A stretch of 64,000 nucleotides of DNA from Hysterangium stoloniferum (Eukaryota > Basidiomycota > Agaricomycetes > Hysterangiales > Hysterangiaceae): the NCBI GenBank assembly GCA_015178975.1, contig WHVD01000106.1:186001-250000 (forward strand). Reading direction: 5' to 3'. Position 1 is the first letter of the stretch; every line of letters begins with the position of its first letter. Position numbers and translations under genes: made by a program. Below are positions 46,406-58,848 of this stretch, in pieces. Below the pieces are notes generated by a model. That model worked only from the letters and a program-made list of their open reading frames with translations, searched no databases and had not been told where the DNA came from.

Positions 46406-48925
46406 GGATCCCTTCAACAATGCTTGACAGAAAGATAAGGATAGCACCTGCTCTGGAGGCACTGCAGCCTGAGATCAACGAGGTGATGAAGTCTATTCTT
46501 CCCCAAATTGAAGGTTTCTTGGAAAATCCTGAAATACCTAAATGGAATCCTTCCCCCTTCATCAAAGACCCGAGGATTCTTGAGTTTTTCCGAGAGCTTG
46601 GAATCCCAGCATATCCAAACGAATCGCCAAGTCTTCTGTATCACAACCTCCATTCTCGCGATGATGATGATGTTATTGAGAAGATATTTGGGAATAAGAA
46701 ACACACGTACTGGGCCATACTTATTTGTTTTTGAGTGATTCTCATTATGGACTTGTAGTTTCATTTGCAATACCTCCGGATCGGGCAAAACCCGGCGTAT
46801 ATTGGAAGGCCTCACAAAGTACTGGGGATTTTTCTTTGTGTCTGTTCAGGATAGCAATGGGGTTGGGGTGAAAGATTTACAAGAGGCCTTAGATGATATC
46901 CGATGCTACAAAGACTGGGAGAATGACCTCAGGCCCTTTGAAGAACAAATACGGGACCAGATAAGCAACTCCAACATTAAGATTTCCAAAAGAGCGATCC
47001 AGAAGGTTTTGGCTTCACGAGTAGTGGTGTTCGAATGGTTTCTCCAGCTGGTTATAGACCGTGATGGGAGCTTACGGCCAGAGCACCGGCGGATGTGGTT
47101 GGTGTTCCAGCTATCGAATAGTCTGCCTGGGCTCCAAACACAGCATCCATTTGTTCGGATAAAGAACTGCTTAGATGTTGCCTCGGATGAGGTTCTGAGG
47201 GCATTGATTTCTGGCCTTGACACGATTCATTCAACGTATTTTCCAAAGTCAGAATTCATAATTGCACTGGACCAGGCACAGTACGCGGCGCGACTATATC
47301 AGTATTCTTTTGTGTCATCGACTAGCCCCAACATATTCCGATCTGTTCTCCGCGAAATAGTTCAGGGCTTTTTGCGTTCCTCGGTCAAGGTTATCGTCTC
47401 AGGCACAGGGTTGTCCCTAGAGCAAGTGGAAGACGTCTTAAGTTCCAGTGTGGGAAAACCTTCTGGGCAATTCGAGACGTTCGTAGAGCTCGGGATGTTG
47501 GACGACCCGCTGAAATTGGATGCGACCCTTCGACGGTACATACCTCCTTCTTTTCTGGAATCTGAGTCGGGCAAGTTTCTTCAACAGCGAATCAGGGAAT
47601 ATCTTCCCGGTCGGTGAGTGTTATATGTTTTGTAAGCAACCCTAAGGCTGATGGGTGAAGATATCGGTTCCTTATATCTTTTGTGGAATTACTCTTGGTC
47701 AATGGGCTGCAATCGCCCCACACATTACTAAATCAATATATCCAAAAATATGCCTCATGTCTCCCGGTGACAGTTGTACCAGTAAATCCTTGATCCTCAA
47801 GGAGGACATGGTTCATATCGAACCCAATGTGCGCAGCTTTGATTGGGAAAAACTTCGAGAGAGTAAGTTTCTTCCATCTCTCTCCTTTCCCCATCTGACC
47901 ATAGATTAGGTCCGGAAGGGATCCAGGAAGTGGCAGCGATAGTGCAGTCCCACTTGACTAAGGGTTCAACTCCTACATTCGGACCGTTAACACAAAAGCT
48001 TGTCGAGTACGGCATAGCTCATCTTCGCAAAAATCATGAAAATCATCATGGTGAAATCATGGAGCCACTTGCATTTCTGTCAATAGTCAAGTGGCTTGAA
48101 ACTCAAAAGGATCTCTGTTTGGAGGCAAATCTCCGACGCCAGCTGGTCTATCAGCATTCGCGTGGGTACGGATTTGAAGAGCTTGTGATTCTATACTTGC
48201 TTCGAACTTTCTGCCACTCTACCCCATTAAGCTCCATTTTCAGCTTCCACGGTATTGCCCCTGTATGGGCAGATGAGAAGATACGTATTGTTGCTCGCCT
48301 TAACGGAAAAGAAGTACGAGTGGACGTTTTGGGAAATTCGCCGATGAACCCAGCTCTGGGTGTGGTGGATTACGCGGAAACAATTGAAGAGATTATAGGA
48401 TGGATTGAAGGATCTCCTACTGCTTCGACAGTATTGGTGACATGTCATCTATTTGGACCGGATATGCTTATCAGGGGTCAGAACGGGATTTTTTTTATGT
48501 GCCAGGCAAAGTCTTATCTGAGAGGTAACCAAAATGAATTGAGTGCAGATACTATTGTCAGGGCTTTACATTCTCTGAATCCTACCCATTGGTTTAAGCA
48601 ACAGGTTTGTTTGTGATATTATTTATTTGTTATCTTTGCTCACATGGTATTGCAGCCACAGCTCCAGCGACAAAGGCTCATGGACACATTACAAAAATAC
48701 AAAATCCTTCGTTTTATTGCTGGTTATCCACTTGCTGCTAATCTTAACTTGGAGGCACAATCGATCAAGACCGCTCTCTCTGAACTTGGCCGAGTTCCTC
48801 TTGCAACCTTGGATGTGGACATGTTCAGGGGGAAGTACATTTCATATGGTGAGAACAGAAATGTGTTGGGGCCAATGGAACATGCACTTGGAAGGAAACG
48901 AAGGATAAATGAGGTGGATGTGTGA
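46406..48925 (+). pseudogene. Crinkler-type P-loop NTPase with C-terminal restriction-endonuclease-like domain, frameshifted
   Basis: Exons read are 46406-46706, 46759-47613, 47661-47862, 47910-48604 and 48656-48925, with GT-AG introns. A leading segment is followed by the Walker A motif NTSGSGKTR across the second exon start, then a STAND/AAA-like region with a Walker B-type segment EFIIALDQAQYAA and an IVSGTGLS motif. The C-terminal part holds PDMLI and, about 12 residues on, CQAK, consistent with a PD-(D/E)xK nuclease core. This NTPase-plus-nuclease layout is that of the Crinkler-RHS class, thought to act in nuclear conflict or effector roles. In the exon at 47661 the frame starting RYRFLISFVELLL reaches a stop near 47.79 kb, while the matching downstream frame (SLILKEDMVHIEP) is offset by one base with no possible intron. 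One indel has therefore broken it, unless it is a sequence error. The N-terminus is unresolved. Confidence 0.7.
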
Positions 48926-49516
48926 ATAGTTGTAGAAGTTCTGATGGCTGGGTATAGGAAGAATATGGAGGGTGTAGGTAGGATACTGTTATCCTCGTTC
49001 ATTACAGTAGCAATTATGATATATCGTGCGGAATGAATGGAACAAGAGCATCGGCAGGCCAACCATGATCCTCTTAACACTGATGTGGACTTCGGGTTAG
49101 AGGTTACCGACTCACCAGCAGAAGGTGTGGCGATAATGCAAAGGAGGGACTGTTCCATGAGGTTTAATTTATCACAACGGCTACGGGTGGATTGATCATT
49201 GGTTGAGCCACCCATTGCGTTGCAATGTGGAAGAAGACGACCGAGAATGGCGATTATATCAAGGTTGCGCAATATGGTACACACGGATTCGATGTCGGAA
49301 GGAAGATGCAGCTATCAGCATCAGAGTGACCTCAATTAGTTCCTCGCCTGTCCAGGGCAGGTACGCATTTGGACTAGTGTGCATCAGAATCAGACTGGTG
49401 GGATATTTTCATGGATACGAGATGACGTGCTTTGCTGACTCCATCAAGCATGTAAAATATGTTTTTTTTCTGACTATTTCATATTAAATTTAAATTATTA
49501 TTCGTTATCATCTCGT
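48926..49516. other. Intergenic, nothing recognised
   Basis: A plus frame at 49203-49487 lacks family signal. The minus frame spanning 48724-49284 is opposite the end of the Crinkler-type gene and is taken as a shadow in its upstream part. Confidence 0.35.
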
Positions 49517-49920
49517 CTAGCATCGACACCTTCTGGAAGGTAAAACATTGTCAACATATCTTGGGAGGGGCTCAATGAGGGAAGAAACCACATTCAGCTG
49601 GTTGATATGATCCGTGTGAAGCGTCTTGACTTGAAAGAAGATTTTCAGGGCGATGATATCACGCCACAGTGAGGCTGACTTGTACCCATCGAAATGAAGT
49701 GTCAAGGACGCTATGTGGAGGTTTATCTCGTCCTTCAATACATCTCCAGCAATCTCTCAAAACCAAGCATCTTGGGGCATGCAAGACATAAGAAACTGTA
49801 AGGAGATTCATACAAGAAAAGTCGGTGTGGGTAATTTTGTCTGTTGTGGTTTAGGTGGGCAGGATGAAATGATGTGATGTCGTGACGCCCGACGATGTTG
49901 GGTCCTGACATCCTAAGCAT
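49517..49920 (-). pseudogene. Leucine-rich (F-box-type) C-terminal relic
   Basis: Two minus frames abut near 49.74 kb. The first ends CPKMLGFERLLEMY and the second continues KDEINLHIASLTLHFDGYKS and SLWRDIIALKIFFQVKTLH, ending LPRYVDNVLPSRRCRC. The alternating LTLxFDG and LKTLH pattern resembles C-terminal strands of fungal F-box/LRR proteins. The junction needs a frame change, so this is likely a fragment. The assignment is tentative. Confidence 0.3.
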
Positions 49921-50204
49921 GTGGGCGCCGTCCCATTCGTCAGCACTTCCCGCGATGGAAGCAATTTTGGCAGAGTGGAAGCATTTTTACATGCAATTTT
50001 CCCAGTGCGGGAGCATGAATTCAATGGATCAAGATAAATTTTCAAAAAATAAAATAAAATGCAATAAATCGAAATAAGAGTTTAAAAACTCAAACAAACT
50101 AAAAAACCGACTAGTAAATTCAAACACATTCAAAGAAAATCTGACAAAAATACCAATAAAATTCAAATAAATCAAATAGAGTCTGGGCCAATTTATCACC
50201 TTAA
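49921..50204. other. AT-rich spacer before repeat copy C
   Basis: The stretch from 50.03 to 50.18 kb is strongly A-rich on the plus strand, with several AAAT/AAAC runs. No gene was recognised. Confidence 0.4.
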
Positions 50205-50943
50205 CATCTCTGATAGAAAGTCTTTTTGACCAAGGTGACAAAATCCAACTCTGCATTGACTACCAGTGACCATGATATCAGACTCTCGCCTTCAGGATCT
50301 ATTCTCTTTGGTTCTCAGATCCGCAAACCATCAACTCTTTATGGCAACGTGCACCTCATTCTCGGAGAAACATAGGCAAAGGTATATTTCCGGTCTCCTC
50401 TAGTGAATATTGTACAAGGAAGGCGATATCTAAATATGATCACACTACCTGAAAGTCGACCTTGCACGGGAACCAACCGTGTTGGTCAGCTTCACTCGTA
50501 CCTAAACTTATACAGTGAGTTCATGAAGAAATAGAAGGATTTGAGAAGAAGATATCTTACGAATTTTTGTGTAAAGCACATCAGAATGGTATATTGGGAA
50601 TGAGCCGGAGGACAGTTAATAAGACGTTGGAGATCTGCATCATTGAGTACAGGCGGGACGTTGGAAACGCGCGAAAAAAAAATAGGCACAGGGATGATGG
50701 ATTCACAACGCCGTTGCCATCTGGATTCATGGTTGGAGTGTGAGATAGTTTTTCAAGATTAGCCAGTATCCTAGTTGGTGGTGTCTAATGTCCTCGCAAA
50801 GGCAGCAATTGAGCCTTTGTTATACCGACAGGCGCACATTCTCGCAATGAGCGTGTCGTAAGCCGAGATATCCTCGGTACAGAAAACATCCGTTTGACTG
50901 ATTTGTCTTCTATGAATGGAGGAATCAGCGAAAACCATGCTGG

Positions 50944-51180
50944 TTGAACCACGCGACCATGGCTGACGCAGCAACAACTTGTAGATTAGAATGCAGTGGC
51001 TTACAAGACGACATCACAGCCCTCTTCGAAGCCTGTACCTCATGTGCCAGGCTATCCTCTTTCAAATTCTTCTTCGAGGGCAAGAATACCACTGTATGTG
51101 AATCGATCCCGATGGATGTTACTCAATTTCCCGGCTGGCGGCAATCGCGAACGTATCATCAGCCAAAGATGCCAAGCTGA
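50944..51180 (+). pseudogene. Conserved ORF relic in repeat copy C (second relic type)
   Basis: This 78-codon frame reads MADAATTCRLECSGLQDDIT, then LFEACTSCAR, then SIPMDVTQFPGWRQ. It is the longest of the three versions. The family is not recognised. Confidence 0.4.
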
Positions 51181-51899
51181 GAAGATCTTTGAAGATAGAT
51201 GTAGACGTAATAGCTATTCATGAGGGGTAGAGGACGGAGACAACCGATTCGTTGACAAGGGGGTTCAACCGAGCTTATGGTCAAGCGCTCACCGCTTCCC
51301 TTGAACTGTGTTACTCACCCAAATCATGTCATATTCCTTCCATTGGTCTTCGAGGGAAACCGTCTTTAGGATGTATTGAAGCGGCAAGGCGAGGGCGGGA
51401 CTAGAGATGTGGGAGTCCGCAATGGTTGCACAGAGGTGCTGGCTTGGGTAGCCGTGCGTAAGTGGATCTCACATTTGTTGCATTTACAAATAGATATGTT
51501 ATTCTCATGTAACATCATCGTGTCACAGTTGACTCTGTTTCGTTCAAGAAGGACTTCCGTTTGGACACCTTCAACGGCACTTCCTGGACCGACGAATCCT
51601 CCAGGAGATGACGAGCAGCGGCTGAAAACCAAAAAAAATGGTTGAGGCTGGGATAAATACTGTATTTCCATGTTGAGTTGAGATGTCGGAGTGTGTCTCG
51701 AATCGTTGGAGGGTCGCAAACACTCGCTGTCGTTGGTGTGCCAGCGGAACCCAGCTGTTCTGTGCACCATGAAGTCGTGTAACAAATCAAACTATGGCGA
51801 CATAGCTCAGGTACAAAGACCCTTGATTTATCCTAAGGTACAATGTCAGATTCTCCCTTGTGTGTGAGGTGAACACTGCGACCGGGTGAATAACAGGTA

Positions 51900-52950
51900 G
51901 GATCTTCACCCAATTTGTTATAATGCGGACTTCATCAAATATTCTTTAGAAATTCAATGCCAGTTTTTCATGAAGCCTCATCATCAAAATTAAATGTTAT
52001 AAATGACCACATGAGTGAGATTCTTCGTTGATACTGTCTTCTCTTGGAATCCACTCACCTTGACATAACCAGTCCCACACAAGAACATATTCTTCGCCCA
52101 GCACTAAAGCTTAATAAATCTACCTTCGTGAAGGCCGATAATCAAAATTAAGCATGTTATAGATGGCACATGAGTGAGGTCGTCTATACGGTCTGCTGTT
52201 GAATTTCGCTCGTCTCACCATAACCAGTTCCTAGAAGCATACTCTAGATCTAGCAATATAACTTGGTGAAGACTGGCTTGTAATAATACTTCTATTTCTA
52301 TTCATTACTGCGTGTCAACTTGTGGTTGCTTAGTTTACTCACCATCGTGTTCAAATACTATCTGCAATCCCCGAACACAACGTCCTCGATAGTCGCATCA
52401 TTTGTCCATCCCATCTGGCTTGCCTCTACGCCAGAAACATACTATGGACCTTCGTAGGTCTATTCCATTAAGGCATCATCAAAATCAAATATGTTATACA
52501 TGAGGTAATGGGTGAGGTTAGTCCACACGGTCTGCTCTGAAATGCACTCACCTCGACATAGCCAGTCCCCACATAAAGATAGCCTCGACCCAGCACTGTC
52601 ACCAGATCCACAAGGCTTATCATCGAAATTAAATGAGATAAAAGTGACACATGAGTGAGGTAAGTCTATACGGCTCTCTCTTAGTAAAGTTGACCCATCT
52701 CGACATAACCAGTCTCCTTACAAAACAGACTATGGCCCAGCATCACAACTCAATGAATCTTTTTGTCACTTTTGATAAGACTTCTATCACCACCCATTAA
52801 TGCTCATCTACTTGTGGTTACCCAGTTTTACTCACCATTTTTCGGTCAGACACTAACAGCCATCCCCGAACACAGGCGTCCTGAACCATCATACCATTTC
52901 CACATCCCATCTGGACCGCATTAACAGCCTATTCGTGTTTCAGCTGTTTG
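51900..52950 (+). repeat. Degenerate tandem array inside repeat copy C
   Basis: Units contain TGTTATAAATGACC / TGTTATAGATGGC, GAGTGAG, TCACCTTGACATAACCAGTC and the 'cctcgacccagcact' box. The array corresponds to 34.56-35.63 kb in copy B, with several indels. Confidence 0.6.
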
Positions 52951-53465
52951 TTTCCACTTCTTTGATCCTCATGCGAACAAGGTAAGCCCGAACTATCCAT
53001 GAAAGGTCTGTCTGTACCCGGAGTCATGTTGGCATTGAGCGTTAAAAGGCCCGATTAATACATCAAGTCCTCGATATCTCGTTGCAGACAGAGCGATGCA
53101 GGAAGTCGTACTGCCGAAGTTGTTTGGGCGGCGGGACACGAAGTCAAACCCCGACTCATCCCGACTCCGCTCTCACGCATCAATGAGCCCGCTCGCTACT
53201 ACTATTAGTCCCATACCCTTACGCTTTCATAGCGTTCCACCACACCATTCGATTCTGATAGCTTGCCAAAGGGAGTCAGCCATGTTTATAGCACAGAGCA
53301 TCATCCCGTCGCTTGAATGGGAGTCGCTTTAGTTTTTTTACTTTGAGAGCTCTCAAGTTAATTTTGTGACAATTCGAAACCTTGGAATCTAAGATGGTAG
53401 TGCTACTTCATTTATTGTAACTTAGTTTTTAATTGATATACATATTCATATTCGCTACATTCAGG

Positions 53466-53660
53466 TACTTCTTGGATGAACAACGCTACAAAAGCAGTTT
53501 CAACGAGTCGAATTGGCGATGTTCAATCATAATATTCCGTGCGTTAATGATAATCCTACCATAAATATTTCAATCTACCCTGTGAACGTACAGGTCATTT
53601 CTTTCGCAGTCGTCAAAATTATGGTTTAAACAAAATGCCATTGAACTCGGCTCGTATCTC
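53466..53660 (+). pseudogene. Conserved ORF relic in repeat copy C (possibly RPA1 N-terminal-like, most decayed)
   Basis: YFLDEQRYKSSFNES is followed after a deletion by a frame reading LAMFNHNIPCVNDN, then ISIYPVNVQVISFAVVKIMV and a stop. The middle portion present in A and B (TKG-LT-LQPQS) has been lost. Confidence 0.35.
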
Positions 53661-55110
53661 GCTTCGATTCCGTTATTAGACATGAACTACTGTGGCGCCC
53701 GATAAGAAAGCCATTAGATTGTTGAACGAACAGTCCTCTCGAATGATGTGAACTGAAATGGTACACCCTACCAACAGCTATTGCAGCACGCCGGAGAATG
53801 GAATTGCTGCAGGTCTCCTCGTCATTTCCATTGAACGGATCTCTAAATTTCACAGATTGCGGTCATGATAGTCTCGATATTTCCAGGGCGGTTACATTGT
53901 ATCCAGTAGGTGAAGCGTAAGGGCAACTAACCGGTTAGATCAGGTTACGGCTTGCATAAAATCGAGGGGGAGGAGATTGTGATGAATCGTCCTCATGGAT
54001 ACACATTTCATGAGTTAGGCAATCTTCTTGCATCGAATGTTGCGTAACAATTGCAAAGCGTTATGGAATTTTCGCGTCTAAGGAGATGGACCCAAAGGGA
54101 CCGTCTGTTGTTATGACCCAATAATGCAACATTGGAGCAGCTGCAGAGGCAATATACGGTTGGATCGGCAAATTCATTGGTACAGTATTGAAGATGAAGG
54201 CTAACAAGACCGAACCTCTCTCAGCCTGTTATTTCACGAGGAATCTTAGTCTCGACGCCTGCCTTGTCATTTCGCATGCCCTCCAACATATGAAGTAGGT
54301 ACGCTATCGGCGGTGTATTTGCTAGTACTCATGTACTCATGCCCCGAGTACTGATACTTAAAGTTAGCAACATAGTTTGGTGATCAATCAAGACATACAG
54401 GGTCGCCGCCCTGGATAGCGGAGCTCGCAACCACCTTTGCACCACCTGGTATTGTCCAAGATATGCCGTGATCATACTGGCCTAGTCAATGCTCCAAGGC
54501 CAGAAAGATCGTCTGTTGTTATGATCTGATGATGCACCACTGCGGCTATCTGCAGGGACAACTGAATCAACAACTTACGGTCAATGGTCCAGTACACATA
54601 GAGGCCAGCAAGATAGAAGGCCTCTAAGCGCCTCCATTTCATGAACCATTCAAGCCTCGATGCCTGCCTCCCACATAAGAACCAGGTTACGTTATCGGAG
54701 TGTTTTTCATCTCATGATCAGATTACTGATGCCCAAAGTTAGCAACATAGTGCAACGATCAATCAAACATACGGGGTAGAAAATCTCCCTAGAAAACTGC
54801 TTCAATCACAAGTCTCCCAAATAGCCCGCCCTAAGTAACAGAGCCCGCAACCACCCTTTTGATCACCTGATATTCTCCAAGACTCGCACCCGCGCCGTGG
54901 TGTAGCGGTCGTATTAACGCTCCTCATGGGTGTTAGACCGGTGCAGCTCACAACTAGTAGGCGTCAGCGAACGTGTCTTTGTCGAGTTTAGTATTTTCAC
55001 CAGGTTGGCGTAACGTTAAAGCAGCAACCAGGAGATCCACTTTGATGTAGGTGTTAAGTAGGGCCTTGGGAGCTCCACACGCTAAGTAAACGCCAATACC
55101 TTGTTTTATT

Positions 55111-56340
55111 ACCTGATTTCAATGTGACGGGAATAAAATAATTTATTGAAAATTAAGTGTAATATTGAAAGAAATATCCCAGCATCAATGGGCGTGATTG
55201 GATTTACCGTTAGACCTAGTCTAGAGCGAGAAAGTGTGTGGAATTCTAGGGGTAACGAGTGAAAAAGGAAATAAATGGCATGAAAGGAATGGTTGGAAAC
55301 CCAATCAATGCATGGTGATGCCACATTGCATCCAATCCTTCTTGAGCGACATGCTCGACCCAATGCTGAATGGAATATATCCTTCAGATATAATTTGATG
55401 CCTTGTTTCACTGCAGTGTTATGCTGGTGCATCTAACTGTTTCATTCTACCTCAAGGGAGATGATTTTCTGGAGTCGTACGAATTGCATAAGGCCAGAAA
55501 ACCGCGTCGTCTGTATCTAGACGGGAAAAGGCCTGGCAAACGATTATATCCAGCGCTGCGCTATCCCGGTCGCAGCTCCCAGCAACATTTATGCAAACAC
55601 ACCGTGTTGTAGATATTAGTATGCTGACAGTGCCCGCAAAACTTATTTTGATGTCCACTGTAAGCTTTGTGTTGATTTGACTCGGTCCCTAAATAAATAA
55701 CCATAATTTTAGGAAGAATCTGAGACCATGGCTGTTTGTGCTCCCCAGACTGCTATGGTGCCATTGGTGAACATGGTCGACTCCGGGCATTTAAGTTTCA
55801 AATATGACCCTCAGCATACTTCCGAGAAACAATGGACAATCAAGATTCCTGCACGCTCATAACATTCTCTTTCTAAGCCCTCAAGAGATGTCATCTGGAG
55901 TACAGCCCATTTACGTCCCAGAAGGAGATGAAGCGCAAAAAGAATGATATAAAATCATTCATATTTTCAAATATTTATTATGCCATGAAACAATATTTGA
56001 GTCCTGTCTCATAATATGATAGATATCACCAACGGGCTGGCTGTGTAGTTGCAGGTTATGACATTTCTCCAAACACGGTCTCTGCCTAAAAGGCTCAAAT
56101 TATTTTTTAATTCAAGCCATTCTGAAGGTCTCCATTATAACATTGTAGGTAAAACCATCTATCCACCAGTTCAACACTTTAAATCAAGGTTCCATAATGG
56201 CAGTGCTATCTATGAGCATGATGGTTTATGTCACTCAGGGTCCTCAGTAAAAATACAAAAAGGTACTATATCACAACACCTTAAAGAGAAGATTCAGACA
56301 AGTTTCAGGCAGATCTTAATATACCAGTGCTGTTATATAT
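55111..56340. other. Intergenic between repeat C and the transposon cluster
   Basis: A minus frame at 55109-55432 and a short plus frame near 55.71-55.86 kb (PLVNMVDSGHLSFKYDPQHT) are unassigned. Base composition and style change at about 55.95 kb, where the transposon-rich part begins. Confidence 0.35.
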
Positions 56341-57363
56341 GCACTTGTTAAGACCCATGTCTGGATTCTGCCTGGAACCCAACTTTCTCTTATATTACCT
56401 TCCTGTTCAACTCTAGCCACTTCCCAAGTCAAACATCTGCACCTCTCTGGAGCCTGGAGCCTGAAGCTCCTCTGAAAATATGCTCACCCCCTACACTGCT
56501 CTAAGTGCCTGAAGCTCTTCTAAAAATACACTTGCTTATCATTTTACATGATTTCCCCTTCTAGTACAACCCTGTGTTTCTGTGGTGATCAGAACCCTTG
56601 GCTATTATTCTTTTGTCTCTAGTTTAGACTTTCCTCCAACTACCTGACTATATTGTACCCTCACAATCAGGTCTATTTGCCTATTTTTTTTCTTCCCATT
56701 TTAATCTACCCTTTGTCTGCTCAATCTTTAGAAAAATGCCTGCTCTTGGTATAAATCTGTGATGCTGGGCATCTGTGGGTAAGGTTTGTTTGATTGTTAT
56801 TATTTTGTTGAATCCTTACTGACTTGTTTCCTTAGTGAAAAGTGGCAGATGTTGAATTGGAGTCCAAGAGTGAGCCTGGAACTCCCCAGAACAAAGTAAG
56901 TGGTTAGGGTTCCACGGCACAGCTGGTACTGATATATAGATATAGGGAAGAAAATTGCCACCCATGTGCCTGGACACCAAGAATGACCCACAGTGCCCCA
57001 GTTGCCAAGACTGGATGTGGACTGCCACTGGAAGGCCAGTTGCAGTCTGGGATGCTATCCATGTGCCCATTTGAAAGCTAGGTATTCTTTGGTGCAGGAC
57101 ACCATGGGGTCTGGGAACTGAGAGGCAGGAGTGACTGTGGAGAGGTCCGGGGCCCTGGAGGAGGCATTGGGGTGAATTGCAGTGGGCGTAGAGGCCCAAA
57201 ATCTACTGCTGGAGAGTAGTAACTTGGGGCAGAAACTTCTCTCAGAAAATCTCCAGGGACTCCACAGGGAGTTCCAGGAGTTCCTTGTCAACCATGCATG
57301 GAGCTTGGAGACTTTGGATGGGGAATATGACAGATCTGAGGATGGGGAATCTGAGGGGTTGTT
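56341..57363 (+). other. Retroelement-like decayed sequence
   Basis: The segment starts near TTGTTAAGACCCATGTCTGG, which resembles the TGTTAAGATC start of the LTR-like block at 57667. It contains an imperfect internal duplication (56.46 and 56.51 kb, CCTGAAGCTC-TCT-AAAATA). A short plus frame at 57182-57409 reads LLLESSNLGQKLLSENLQGL and may be a gag remnant. No pol motif was found. The assignment is tentative. Confidence 0.3.
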
Positions 57364-58848
57364 AGATCCCTGTCATTTCGGAACCCCACAACCTGTTTTA
57401 GTCCCATAACCCTCTGGCATCCCACTATTGGCACAATATCACTGCTGGTGGTGGCCCTGACACTTGTTTGTAGCTTAGCCCCTTAGCCTTCCATTCCATT
57501 TGCTCCCCTATTACCATTTCCACATATACATCCCATTTGCCACCTCACACCTTTTCAGCCTACTTTGCTATATTGTATTTAGTCTTGTTTGGATCCTCAT
57601 TCCTTCCCCTACTTCTTTTTAACTCATCATCACTCTCGCTTCTGTGATTGGCCCTCCAATCATCTGTGTTAAGATCTAAGCAAAATGGGGAGAGGAGGCC
57701 CTAAGTCAGGGGGGCTAATGATGGTAACTAAGTCAATTAGGGGGCCAATGATAGAGATTGTACTAGTTGGGAGGTCTGATTCTATAAATGTAGTGGAGCT
57801 TGTCTTCAACTTATGTGTTGCTCCCTTGCATGAACTGTTAGGGTATTTCAAACAGAATGGATAGTACAATAGGAATGAAGATCAACACTTAGCTTAATCA
57901 ACTGGAGGGTTGATTACTAAGAGTTGTAAGGTAAGGGGTTGTGGTTTACTGAAGGCACCTTTGAGGGTATTTGAATAGGAGTAATAGGACTGAGAACTAG
58001 AAGGGGGTAATCTAAGTCAATATTTGAACTGGAGAACTGTAACATATGTACCTGAAAATAGCTTTATACTACAATGAGACAGATGATTGGAAGGCCAATC
58101 AGAGAAGTGAGAGTGATGGCAGGTCAAAAGGAAGTAGGGGAAGGAACAGAGATGCAAATGAGACTAAATACATATAATATAGCAAAGTATTCTGAAAAGG
58201 TGTGAGGTGGCAAATAGGATATATATGTGGAAATGGTAATGGGGGGAGTGAATGGAACAGAGATGGGACAGAAGGCTAAGGGGCTAAGCTACAAAGAAAC
58301 AAGTGTTGGGGGGACTGCAAGCAGTGATACTGTGAGTGGGGGTACCGATAGTAGGATGCTGGAGGGTTATGGGACTAAAACAGGTTGCAGGGGTCCAAAA
58401 TGACAGGGATCCTAACAATCCATCTCACTGTAGTATAAAGCTCTTTCCATGTATGCTACAGTTCTCTAGTTCAAATATTGACTTATACATGTATTACCCC
58501 CTTCTAGTTCTCAGTCCTATTACTCCCGTTCTAATACCCTTGAAGGTGTTTTTGGCAAGCCACAACTCCTTACCTTATGACTCTTAGTAATTTGGCCCTC
58601 CAGTCAATTGAGCTAAGTCTTGATTTTCATTCCTATCATGCTATCCATTCTGTTTGAAATACTGGAGCACCCTAACAGTTTGTGCAAGGGGGCAACACAT
58701 AAGTTGAAGCCAAGCTCCACTACATTTATAGAGTCAGACCTCCCAACTAGTACAATCTCTATCATTGGCTCCTTGATTGACTTAGTTACCATCATTGGCC
58801 CCCCCCCAACTTAGAGCCTCCTCTCCCCATTTTGCTTAGATCTTAACA
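57364..58848. repeat. Compound inverted repeat A-B-A'-B' with LTR-like blocks
   Basis: Block A (57364-57666) recurs inverted as A' (about 58081-58412). Block B (57667-58080) recurs inverted as B' (58413-58848). B starts TGTTAAGATCTAAGCAAAAT, and B' ends with its reverse complement followed by AACA. A starts TTAGATCCCTGTCATTT. A full inverted copy of A-B would read B'-A', so the observed order means blocks were joined in opposite orders on the two sides. B' read on the minus strand begins about 230 bp beyond the former 3' end of the gypsy coding region and may be its 3' LTR. The pairs differ by many substitutions. Confidence 0.7.

Larger units (their letters stand above)
50205..55110 (+). repeat. 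Large degenerate repeat, copy C
   Basis: Homology to copy B starts near the shared ATTCTCTTTGGTTCTCAGAT (50.30 kb in C, 32.94 kb in B), with weaker similarity from 50.2 kb. It ends at ACGCCAATACCTTGTTTT (55.11 kb). The ORF relics, the central tandem array and the 450-bp duplicated block are all present. The roughly 1.5-kb segment found in A and B between the RPA-like relic and the 37.97-kb block is absent here, with the junction near 53.73 kb. B and C are in direct orientation about 17 kb apart. Confidence 0.8.

Noticed and set aside
48724..49284. 186-codon minus-strand frame
   Set aside because: Its first part lies opposite a well supported exon of the Crinkler-type gene and it has no domain of its own.
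54890..54970. tRNA-like start 'GTGGTGTAGCGGTCG' in copy C
   Set aside because: There is no B box at the right distance and no cloverleaf; the similarity is limited to the first dozen bases.
56816..57199. 127-codon minus-strand frame
   Set aside because: It has no domain and lies in decayed retroelement DNA; it is most likely a chance open frame.
57669..58814. Short frames encoding the shared string STTFIESDLPTSTISIIG on both sides of the A-B-A'-B' structure
   Set aside because: They are simply the two strands of the inverted LTR-like block B and not a conserved protein.
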